The notes below the pieces were generated by a model that saw only the letters and a list, made by a program, of their open reading frames with translations, did not search any database and was not told the DNA's origin. The translations under genes and the position numbers were made by a program. A DNA stretch of 8,764 bases from Eubacterium limosum. Its GTDB lineage: Bacteria > Bacillota > Clostridia > Eubacteriales > Eubacteriaceae. The stretch covers positions 1 through 8,764 of the forward strand of contig CAUEUD010000161.1 in the NCBI GenBank assembly GCA_959020865.1, read 5' to 3'. Each line of letters opens with the position of its first letter. The first letter of the stretch is position 1. Below, piece by piece: positions 1-5,682 of this stretch.

Positions 1-92
1 AAATGTAAATATTTTCAGAAAGAAATATCCGTAAATTTTCCAGAAAATTAGAAAAAATCTAAAAATTTTGTTAAGATAATGGGTTTTCCAGG

Positions 93-120
93 TTGACATT
101 CATTATAGAAGTTATATAAT
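93..120 (+). promoter_or_regulatory. Sigma-A-type promoter of the SorC-family regulator
   Basis: A perfect -35 box TTGACA (93-98) and a perfect -10 box TATAAT (115-120) are separated by 16 bp. They lie 75 nt upstream of the regulator start codon, in AT-rich DNA. No other promoter of this quality is seen before the dehydrogenase gene, so this promoter probably drives the regulator, dehydrogenase and phosphatase together. Confidence 0.8.
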
Positions 121-122
121 GA
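100..122. promoter_or_regulatory. Candidate operator: inverted repeat over the -10 box
   Basis: TCATTATA (100-107) and TATAATGA (115-122) form a perfect 8-bp inverted repeat around a 7-nt spacer. It covers the -10 box, so a bound protein would block RNA polymerase. Autoregulation by the adjacent SorC protein is the simplest reading, but part of the symmetry comes from the TATAAT box itself. Confidence 0.35.
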
Positions 123-194
123 CATTAAACAATGATTGACAATATTTCAGATATAAACAAAAGTAAAAATCACAAAGGTTTGGAGGGATGAAAG

Positions 195-1142
195 ATGAAG
201 AAGGTCATTGATGACGAGCGGCTGATGGTTAAGATCTGTGATATGTATTACAATCAGGATTTAAATCAGAAAGTCATTTCAGCTCAGCTTGGCTTGTCCA
301 GGCCAACGGTTTCCCGGATCATCAGCAATGGTAAGGAGCGGGGAATTGTAAAAATCATCATTGATAACCTGGAAGGCACCGACTATGTGGAGCTGGAAAG
401 GGAAATCGAAAACCTGTATGGCCTGCGTGAGGTCATTGTCGTCGACACCAAGAAGGACATCGAAGACCAGAAAAACGAAATTGGCCGGGCTGCCGCCCAG
501 TATCTGGAGCGTGTAGTCAAGGACGGCAACGTTGTCGGAGTATCCATGGGGACGACCCTGGGGTATATCGCCAGACATGTTGTGGGCAACGCGACCAAGA
601 ATATCACCTTTGTTCCGCTGATCGGCGGTATGGGCCATCTTCGGATGGAACTGCACTCCAACTATATTGTAGAGGATCTGGCAAAGGTTTTTGGCGGGGA
701 GTTCATGCTCATGCACGCGCCGGCAAGGGTTTCCGGAAAACAGATTAAAGAAGAGCTTCTGAAGGAGGACGGCATCAGCAAGATCATCCGGATGGGTGAT
801 AAGCTGGATGTGGCACTGGTGGGAATCGGGGTTCCCAACAGCACTTCTGCCATTATGGCTACTGGCTACTATGACCGGGTAGAAATGAACAAAATGCGCG
901 AAAAACATGTGGCAGGCGACATCTGCATGCAGTTTTACGACATTAACGGCAGCACAACCCCCTTCAAAATTGATAACAACGTGGTCGGCATTGAAATTAA
1001 AAAGCTGCGCCGCGTACCGCATTCCATCGGTGTAGCCTGCGGCATTGAAAAGGTCGATGCCATCAAGGGCGCCATCAACGGCAAGTATATCAATACCCTG
1101 GTCACGGATGTGGAAAGTGCAAGAAAGCTGATTGAAGAATAG
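195..1142 (+). CDS. SorC/DeoR-family transcriptional regulator (sugar-responsive)
   Basis: This is a predicted cytosolic DNA-binding regulator of 315 aa, the usual length for the SorC family. An N-terminal helix-turn-helix lies at about residues 24-45 (QKVISAQLGLSRPTVSRII), and the SorC effector-binding domain fills about 60-313. Family signatures in that domain include VGVSMGTT (114-121), FVPLIGGMG (139-147), GDICMQFYD (241-249) and the closing TDVESARKL (304-312). Family members typically bind phosphorylated sugars or polyols, which release or reposition them on DNA. The ATG at 195 is supported by GGAGG at 182-186; an ATG at 188 is out of frame and soon stops. The gene heads a run of polyol-phosphate genes and is their likely regulator. 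Leucine is almost always CTG here (one TTA in 22), unlike in the PTS genes. The family is clear; the effector cannot be read from sequence. Confidence 0.9.
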   Translation: MKKVIDDERLMVKICDMYYNQDLNQKVISAQLGLSRPTVSRIISNGKERGIVKIIIDNLEGTDYVELEREIENLYGLREVIVVDTKKDIEDQKNEIGRAAAQYLERVVKDGNVVGVSMGTTLGYIARHVVGNATKNITFVPLIGGMGHLRMELHSNYIVEDLAKVFGGEFMLMHAPARVSGKQIKEELLKEDGISKIIRMGDKLDVALVGIGVPNSTSAIMATGYYDRVEMNKMREKHVAGDICMQFYDINGSTTPFKIDNNVVGIEIKKLRRVPHSIGVACGIEKVDAIKGAINGKYINTLVTDVESARKLIEE

Positions 1143-1156
1143 CCGTAATTTACGGT
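1142..1156. repeat. Short inverted repeat between regulator and dehydrogenase
   Basis: CCGTAA (1143-1148) and TTACGG (1150-1155) are perfectly complementary around a single T, just after the regulator stop codon. As RNA, the practical form is a CCGT/ACGG stem with an AATTT loop. There is no T-run directly behind it, so it is a poor terminator. It could be an operator or an RNA site; the CCGTA/TACGG arms recur upstream of the EIIC gene. Confidence 0.3.
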
Positions 1157-1200
1157 CATTAATACTTTTAGATTTTTTAAATTAAAAGGAGATACTAACA

Positions 1201-2382
1201 ATGAATGAAATCCTGAACCTGGCCATCAACGAAATGGCAAACACTGAATTCGACTGCTCCTGTGGGAGACATCACAATTTTTCAATCCATGACATCGCCA
1301 TCGGGAAGGGCGCAATCAAGGAGCTGCCGCGTGTGGCGGAACCCTTTAAAGAAGGAAAAATCCTCATCGTTTACGATGATAATACCTATAAAGCAGCCGG
1401 CAGAGAAGCGAAACAACTGTTAGACGATGCAGGCTTCAATGTCAAGGAATTACTGTTTGACCGTGGTGGAGAATTATTGATTCCAGATGAAAGTGTTGTC
1501 GGACGTATTCTCGAAGAACAGGAATTAGACGTCAGCCTGATGGTAGCCGTAGGTTCAGGTTCACTTAATGACTCTGTTAAATATGTATCCTCCCGCACAA
1601 AGGTACCTTATATCATTGTCTGCACCGCACCCTCCATGGATGGCTATGTGGCCGATGGCGCTCCGCTGATCTGCAACGGTTATAAATATTCTTATCCGGC
1701 ATGCCTTGCTTATGGCGTTGTCGGTGATACCGACATTATGAAAGAAGCGCCGATGGAATTAATCCATGCGGGCTTTGGCGATGTCGTAGGAAAAATTACC
1801 GCTCTGGCAGATTGGGATTTATCCGTTAAGGTCAATGACGAATACCGCTGCGAAACCTGCGTAGAGCTTGTACAGCGCGCTCTGGACAAATGCTTTGGCC
1901 AGGCAGAAGCGTTAAAGGAACGCAACGACGAAGCGACTTTATATTTGATCGAAGCCTTAACCCTGACCGGTGTGGCCATGGGTCTTGTCAATATCTCCCG
2001 TCCGGCTTCCGGCGCAGAACACATGCTGTCTCACTACTGGGAAATGGATTATATCGCGAGAGGCCTGACACCCATCCATCACGGCACACAGGTTGGTGTT
2101 GCGACACCAGTCATCGCCATGTTCTTTGAAGAGATGGCAGACCTGCTGCCAGAGGGAACCGGAGCACTGTGCCCGCCGCATGAAGAAATTGAAGCGCTTC
2201 TTCGCAAAGCAGGCTGCCCGGTGACACCGAAGGATATCGGCATTGACAGAGATTTATTCCACAGAAGCCTGATCGAAGGCTACAAAGTACGTCCGCGGTA
2301 TTCTGTTATGGAATTTGCAAAAGCCCACGGCCGTCTGGAAGAAATTGCAGACAAAATTACAAATACAATTTACGGAGAATAA
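1201..2382 (+). CDS. AraM-like sn-glycerol-1-phosphate dehydrogenase family protein
   Basis: The 393-aa protein belongs to the iron-containing alcohol dehydrogenase superfamily, glycerol-1-phosphate dehydrogenase (EgsA/AraM) branch. Family enzymes reversibly convert dihydroxyacetone phosphate and NAD(P)H to sn-glycerol-1-phosphate in the cytosol. The nucleotide-binding loop VGSGSLND is at 117-124, followed by CTAPSMDGYVADGAPL (141-156). The metal ligands expected for the family are present: D194 (GFGDVVGK), H274 (SGAEHMLSHYW) and H294 (HHGTQVGV). Length is typical and no key residue is missing. AGGAGA (1187-1192) supports the ATG. The gene follows the regulator by 58 nt and precedes the HAD gene by 2 nt. 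B. subtilis AraM is a characterised member and also neighbours a HAD phosphatase. Because this copy sits with a polyol PTS and no SrlD, it may oxidise a different alditol phosphate; that is inference. The family call is firm, the substrate is not. Confidence 0.9.
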   Translation: MNEILNLAINEMANTEFDCSCGRHHNFSIHDIAIGKGAIKELPRVAEPFKEGKILIVYDDNTYKAAGREAKQLLDDAGFNVKELLFDRGGELLIPDESVVGRILEEQELDVSLMVAVGSGSLNDSVKYVSSRTKVPYIIVCTAPSMDGYVADGAPLICNGYKYSYPACLAYGVVGDTDIMKEAPMELIHAGFGDVVGKITALADWDLSVKVNDEYRCETCVELVQRALDKCFGQAEALKERNDEATLYLIEALTLTGVAMGLVNISRPASGAEHMLSHYWEMDYIARGLTPIHHGTQVGVATPVIAMFFEEMADLLPEGTGALCPPHEEIEALLRKAGCPVTPKDIGIDRDLFHRSLIEGYKVRPRYSVMEFAKAHGRLEEIADKITNTIYGE

Positions 2383-2384
2383 AC

Positions 2385-3179
2385 ATGCGATTTGAAAAAG
2401 ACCAGGCATTAAATGATGTCAAACTGTTCGTGCTGGATATGGATGGCACCGTCTATTTAGGCAACAACCTGATCGAAGGGTCCTTGGATTTCATCCATAA
2501 GGTTAAAGAAACCGGAAGAAGCTTTATCTTCTTTACCAATAACGCGTCCCGCGTGCCATCTTTCTACAAGGATAAGCTGGCAAAGATGGGTCTGGAGGTA
2601 GAGGAAAGCGATGTTGTCACCGCTGGTGATGTCACCGCAGAATTCTTGAAAACCTATTACCCCGGCAAGCGTGTTTACTTAAATGGGACACCGCTGCTGG
2701 AAAACAGCTTTAAGGAAAAGGGCATCAATCTGGTTGATGACGAACCTGAAGTGGCGGTTCAGAGCTTTGACACCACCCTCACCTATGAAAAGCTGGATAA
2801 AATCTGCCGCTTTGTCCGTAACGGCGTGCCTTTTGTGGCTACCCATATGGACACCAACTGCCCGACTGAGGATGGCTTTATGCCGGACTGTGGTGCAATG
2901 TGCGATTTGATCACCTCCTCCACTGGCGTGAAGCCGCGTTTCCTGGGCAAGCCTTTTAAGGAAACGGTGGATATGGTACTCGAAATCACCGGCTTCAAAC
3001 GTGACGAGGTTGCTTTTGTCGGTGACCGTATCTATACCGATGTGGCTACCGGCGTTAAAAACGGTGCAAAAGGCTTCCTGGTCCTTACCGGTGAAGCGGA
3101 TATGCAGACCGTTGCCGAGTCTGAAGTCGAACCCGACTGTATTTATGATTCATTATACGAAATGAGCAAATACCTATGA
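2385..3179 (+). CDS. HAD-IIA family (NagD/AraL-like) sugar phosphatase
   Basis: The 264-aa cytosolic protein carries all four HAD motifs: DMDGT at 18-22 (nucleophile D18, acid/base D20), TNN at 51-53, K189 in LGKPF, and GDRIYTD at 213-219 (D214 and D219 for Mg2+). The region between motifs II and III is a large C2-type cap, as in NagD, AraL and p-nitrophenylphosphatase relatives. Such enzymes remove phosphate from small metabolites, often with broad specificity. GGAG at 2374-2377 lies inside the end of the dehydrogenase gene, and only 2 nt separate the genes, so they are very probably co-transcribed and translationally coupled. In this context it may dephosphorylate the product of the dehydrogenase, or a toxic phosphorylated side product. 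The substrate is unknown; the family call is strong. Confidence 0.9.
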   Translation: MRFEKDQALNDVKLFVLDMDGTVYLGNNLIEGSLDFIHKVKETGRSFIFFTNNASRVPSFYKDKLAKMGLEVEESDVVTAGDVTAEFLKTYYPGKRVYLNGTPLLENSFKEKGINLVDDEPEVAVQSFDTTLTYEKLDKICRFVRNGVPFVATHMDTNCPTEDGFMPDCGAMCDLITSSTGVKPRFLGKPFKETVDMVLEITGFKRDEVAFVGDRIYTDVATGVKNGAKGFLVLTGEADMQTVAESEVEPDCIYDSLYEMSKYL

Positions 3180-3187
3180 CGCCGAAT

Positions 3188-3208
3188 CCAAATTTCGCAG
3201 AAATTTGG
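3188..3208. repeat. Perfect 9-bp hairpin after the HAD gene
   Basis: CCAAATTTC (3188-3196), loop GCA, then GAAATTTGG (3200-3208). It starts 8 nt after the HAD stop codon but is followed by GC-rich sequence rather than a T-run, so it is not a standard intrinsic terminator. It may stabilise the 3' end of the upstream mRNA or be part of a composite intergenic element with the larger hairpin downstream. Confidence 0.55.
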
Positions 3209-3249
3209 TAGGGCGCAGAGCGGCAGCGAGAGTCCGGCAATGAGGCTAA

Positions 3250-3307
3250 CGCATTTTTAAAAGAAAGTTATCCTGAAAGGATATAAAAACTTTCTTTTAA
3301 AAATGTG
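3250..3307. repeat. Very long hairpin between the two operons
   Basis: The arm 3250-3269 pairs with 3288-3307 along 20 positions: 18 consecutive Watson-Crick pairs (3252-3269 with 3288-3305), one G-U and one C-G. An inner hairpin TATCCT-GAA-AGGATA (3269-3283 region) caps it. The right arm is not followed by a T-run, so termination is not the obvious role. Possible roles are an RNase III or RNA-stability element separating the dehydrogenase/phosphatase message from the PTS message, or a small inverted-repeat mobile relic. The region 3180-3326 contains no credible gene. Confidence 0.6.
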
Positions 3308-3326
3308 ATCCGCTTAATATTCTTTA

Positions 3327-3355
3327 TTGTCGAACTTCGCTTATCGTTATATAAT
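3327..3355 (+). promoter_or_regulatory. Promoter of the GutM-PTS operon
   Basis: TTGTCG (3327-3332) and a perfect TATAAT (3350-3355) are separated by the optimal 17 bp, 40 nt upstream of the gutM start codon and just past the long hairpin. This marks the PTS genes as a transcription unit of their own. The 10-mer GTTATATAAT around the -10 box also occurs at the regulator promoter. Confidence 0.65.
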
Positions 3356-3395
3356 AGGATATAGGATTATTAGTAGAAAAACGGAGAGTGTCCAG

Positions 3396-3965
3396 ATGAA
3401 CGATGGCTTAAAGTATTTTATATTTCTGGCTTTTGCCATGATGGTTCTGCAGAGCTTTTTATCCTATCTTCAATATAAAAGCTATCAGAAAGCTGTAAGC
3501 GCCCTTCAGGGGAGGGGCTGGATCTTGGGCATTGGTATGCGCAAAGGGGGCTTCCATATAAAGGGCGGCGCCATTGTTGTGCTGGCATGGGACCGGAAAA
3601 CCAACCAGGTCATGGCCTGTAAAAGACTACAGGGGATTGCCATGTGGAAGCGTTTTGAAGATGTGGACGACTATAACGGCATGACACTCAATGAAGTGCG
3701 CAAAATCGGGATCGAGGAAGATCTTGCCATCAACCCCCGGTTACGCGAAAAAGAACCCTACAGTCCGCTGTTGGTTGATAAGCGCCGTAAAAAAGGCGCT
3801 CTCATACAGGCTGTTGAAGCCATAGACAGGCGTCTCGCAAAAGAGATGGAAAAAGAGGAACAAAAAAAGGTCGTGCAGGATGACGGATTAGAACGGCAGG
3901 AGTTACAGGCACGGCTGCGCGCAAGACAGCGTGAAATCAGAAAAGAACAGTCCGACAAAGGCTGA
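3396..3965 (+). CDS. gutM: GutM-family protein (glucitol operon activator) with long C-terminal extension
   Basis: The 189-aa protein resembles GutM/SrlM, reported as an activator of the E. coli glucitol operon. A hydrophobic N-terminal segment (about 5-25, LKYFIFLAFAMMVLQSFLSYL) looks like a membrane anchor or uncleaved signal. The GutM core follows: QGRGWILGIGMRKGGFHIKGGAIVVLAWD (38-66) and a GMTLNEVR motif (95-102). E. coli GutM is about 119 aa; here about 55 extra residues (134-189), rich in Arg, Lys, Glu and Gln, form a probable charged helix or coiled coil. The ATG at 3396 is chosen because GGAG (3383-3386) sits 9 nt before it; an in-frame TTG at 3327 falls on the -35 box and is not a credible start. 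No recognisable DNA-binding motif is visible, so its action as a classical transcription factor is uncertain. It heads the PTS operon. Confidence 0.8.
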   Translation: MNDGLKYFIFLAFAMMVLQSFLSYLQYKSYQKAVSALQGRGWILGIGMRKGGFHIKGGAIVVLAWDRKTNQVMACKRLQGIAMWKRFEDVDDYNGMTLNEVRKIGIEEDLAINPRLREKEPYSPLLVDKRRKKGALIQAVEAIDRRLAKEMEKEEQKKVVQDDGLERQELQARLRARQREIRKEQSDKG

Positions 3966-3995
3966 GGGGCCTTTCAGGGCTGTGTGAGGGGGCGG

Positions 3996-4011
3996 TTCAC
4001 CTTCAGGTGAA
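3996..4011. repeat. Hairpin 1 of the gutM-srlA leader
   Basis: TTCACC (3996-4001), loop TTCA, GGTGAA (4006-4011). It is the first of three short hairpins in the 148-nt gap between gutM and the EIIC gene, and has no T-run behind it. The gap has no credible small gene. Confidence 0.45.
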
Positions 4012-4029
4012 GGACGAAGACAGAGAACG

Positions 4030-4043
4030 TGTAAACGTTGGCC
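4030..4043 (+). promoter_or_regulatory. Possible cre (CcpA) site upstream of the EIIC gene
   Basis: TGTAAACGTTGGCC agrees with the consensus TGWAANCGNTNWCA at all but two of 14 positions, with the core TGTAAACGTT intact. CcpA with Ser-phosphorylated HPr would be expected to repress here, as a roadblock inside the operon. The symmetry is imperfect, no promoter is clear nearby, and a single match of this quality can arise by chance. Confidence 0.3.
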
Positions 4044-4057
4044 GTAACGCATACGGC
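4041..4057. repeat. Hairpin GCCGTA-ACGCA-TACGGC before the EIIC gene
   Basis: A perfect 6-bp GC-rich stem with a 5-nt loop lies 56 nt before the EIIC start codon. It is followed by an AT-rich stretch without a continuous T-run, so attenuation is possible but not shown. Its arms resemble the inverted repeat upstream of the dehydrogenase gene. Confidence 0.45.
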
Positions 4058-4113
4058 AGGATTAATGGTTTTATTTATATGAGTATTTATTAATTTTTAG
4101 AAGGAGTGATTTT

Positions 4114-4686
4114 ATGGAAGCTTTACAAACTTTCGGACAAGGCTTTATGGGTCTGTTCCAGAACGGCGCGAACTACTTTATCCAACTTTATGTCTTACAG
4201 TTACTGCCATGGGTTATTATCATGATAACCTTTATGCACATTCTGTTTAAATTAATCGGACTGGAACGAATCGAAAAGCTTGTTAAACTGTGCAACAAAT
4301 TTTTCTTAACCCGCTGGATTCTGTCACCGGTGATCGCCATGGTATTCTCAGGTAACCCGATGACTTATCCTTATGCCCGTTTCTTACCAGAAAACCAGAA
4401 GGTAGCCTTCTTTGACCCTGGTATTTCTTTCTGCCACCCGGTTACCGGTTTATTCCCACACGCCAACCCAGGCGAACTTTTCGTATGGCTGGGGATTGCC
4501 AGCGGTGTCTACGTACAGGGCTTACAGTTCGGTATCGGCATCGAATCTCTTGGTGGTTTAGCAGTGGAATACTTCCTGCTTGGGATGGTGATGGTACTGC
4601 TTCGCAGCATCTTTACCCAGGTAATCTACAACGCTAAGTACAAAGCAAAATACGGCCATGCACAGGGCTCAGAAACGGAGGCATAA
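4114..4686 (+). CDS. srlA: PTS glucitol/sorbitol-type EIIC component (SrlA-like)
   Basis: This is an integral membrane component of a glucitol-family phosphotransferase system, forming part of the sugar channel with the EIIC domain of the next protein. At 190 aa it is close to E. coli SrlA. Hydrophobic segments lie at about 24-48, 66-79, 122-140 and 150-166. Family-typical stretches include FSGNPMTYPYARFLP (78-92) and DPGISFCHPVTGLFPHANPGELFVWLG (101-127). AAGGAG (4101-4106) sits 7 nt before the ATG. The stop codon is 3 nt before srlE, so the pair is co-translated. Leucine codons are 9 TTA, 9 CTG and 6 CTT, unlike the CTG-dominated regulator gene. The family is clear; the transported polyol cannot be deduced, since relatives may carry substrates other than sorbitol. 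Confidence 0.92.
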   Translation: MEALQTFGQGFMGLFQNGANYFIQLYVLQLLPWVIIMITFMHILFKLIGLERIEKLVKLCNKFFLTRWILSPVIAMVFSGNPMTYPYARFLPENQKVAFFDPGISFCHPVTGLFPHANPGELFVWLGIASGVYVQGLQFGIGIESLGGLAVEYFLLGMVMVLLRSIFTQVIYNAKYKAKYGHAQGSETEA

Positions 4687-4689
4687 ACC

Positions 4690-5658
4690 ATGTATAATGC
4701 AGTAAGAATCGAAAAAGGACATGGCGGATGGGGCGGCCCGCTCGTTATCCAGCCAACTGAAAAGAAAAACAAAATTGTCTCTATTACTGGCGGCGGCATT
4801 GACCCGTTAACCCGCAAGATTGCCAAGCTCACTGGCGCAGAAGCCATTGACGGTTTCTCAAACGGTGTGCCGGATGATGAAATGGCCTGTGTTATCATTA
4901 ACTGCGGCGGTACCTTAAGATGTGGTGTATACCCGAAAAAAGGCGTTATGACCGTTAATATCACCCCGGTTGGCCAGTCTGGTCCTTTGGCAGAATTTAT
5001 TAAAGAAGATATTTACGTTTCCGGCGTTGTCGAAAGCGGCATCACACCGGCAGACGGTTCAGAAGTCCCGGTCGAAGAAGACGTGGCTGAAGAAGAAGTG
5101 GTTGAAGAAGCCGCTCCGGCAGCAGACGCTCCAAAAGAAAACTGGGTCGCACGCGGCGGTAAAGCCCTGGCTGGTTTTGCTACCAAGTGTGTGCAGGGCG
5201 GTAAAGAAGCCATTGATATTACCATCAAAGACATTCTCCCGTTCATGGCCTTCTATTCACTGCTCATCGGCCTGATCGAGTTTTCCGGTTTAGGCGCTCT
5301 GATGGGACAATACGTTTATCCGTATTTAGGAACCCTTCCGGGTCTTTTGATACTGGTAATTATTTGTGCACTTCCTATGATTTCTCCGCTGGTGGGTTCC
5401 GGCGCGTTAATCGGCCAGGTATTATCCGTTTTGGTTGGTTATGGAATCATGATTGGCGCATTCCCAGTCGTTTTAGCACTTCCGGCCCTCTTTGCCGTCG
5501 ATGCTCAGGTAGGCTGCGACTTTATCCCAGTTGGTTTATCCATGGGGGACGCCGCGAGCGATACAGTAGACATCGGGGTACCATCTGTGTTATTATCTAG
5601 ATTGTTCACAGGACCGATCATGGTGCTTATCGCATATTTTGTAGCAACAATGCTCTAG
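4690..5658 (+). CDS. srlE: PTS glucitol/sorbitol-type EIIB/EIIC component (SrlE-like)
   Basis: This 322-aa protein accepts phosphate from EIIA on a cysteine and passes it to the incoming polyol. The cytosolic EIIB domain (about 1-120) begins with RIEKGHGGWGGPL (6-18), a hallmark of the family, and carries NCGGTLRCGVYPK (71-83); C72 or C78 is the phosphocysteine, C72 being my first choice. An acidic, alanine-rich linker (about 121-150) joins it to the membrane domain (about 180-322), which holds ILPFMAFYSLLIGLIEFSGLG and LPALFAVDAQVGCDFIPVGLS motifs. Length and architecture match E. coli SrlE. GGAGG (4677-4681) overlaps the end of srlA. The residues needed for phosphotransfer are present, so the protein should be functional. 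Substrate is uncertain. Confidence 0.93.
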   Translation: MYNAVRIEKGHGGWGGPLVIQPTEKKNKIVSITGGGIDPLTRKIAKLTGAEAIDGFSNGVPDDEMACVIINCGGTLRCGVYPKKGVMTVNITPVGQSGPLAEFIKEDIYVSGVVESGITPADGSEVPVEEDVAEEEVVEEAAPAADAPKENWVARGGKALAGFATKCVQGGKEAIDITIKDILPFMAFYSLLIGLIEFSGLGALMGQYVYPYLGTLPGLLILVIICALPMISPLVGSGALIGQVLSVLVGYGIMIGAFPVVLALPALFAVDAQVGCDFIPVGLSMGDAASDTVDIGVPSVLLSRLFTGPIMVLIAYFVATML

Positions 5659-5682
5659 AATAGATTTTAAGGAGGAAGAATC

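Noticed and set aside
279..1022. Long open frame on the minus strand opposite the SorC gene (247 codons)
   Set aside because: It is antisense to a clear, conserved gene. Its translation resembles no family I know, and it has no evident ribosome binding site or promoter.
1890..2129. Plus-strand open frame in another phase inside the dehydrogenase gene
   Set aside because: It lies wholly inside a conserved gene and has a low-complexity, unlikely composition.
3188..3307. The two intergenic hairpins read as intrinsic terminators
   Set aside because: Neither is followed by a T-run, although termination by another mechanism is not excluded.
3327..3395. Upstream in-frame TTG start that would add 23 residues to GutM
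   Set aside because: The TTG is part of the -35 box, there is no ribosome binding site before it, and the ATG at 3396 has GGAG 9 nt upstream and begins the family-like sequence.
3980..4060. A known riboswitch class upstream of srlA
   Set aside because: The hairpins are short and sequential, and I could not match the conserved core of any class I know.
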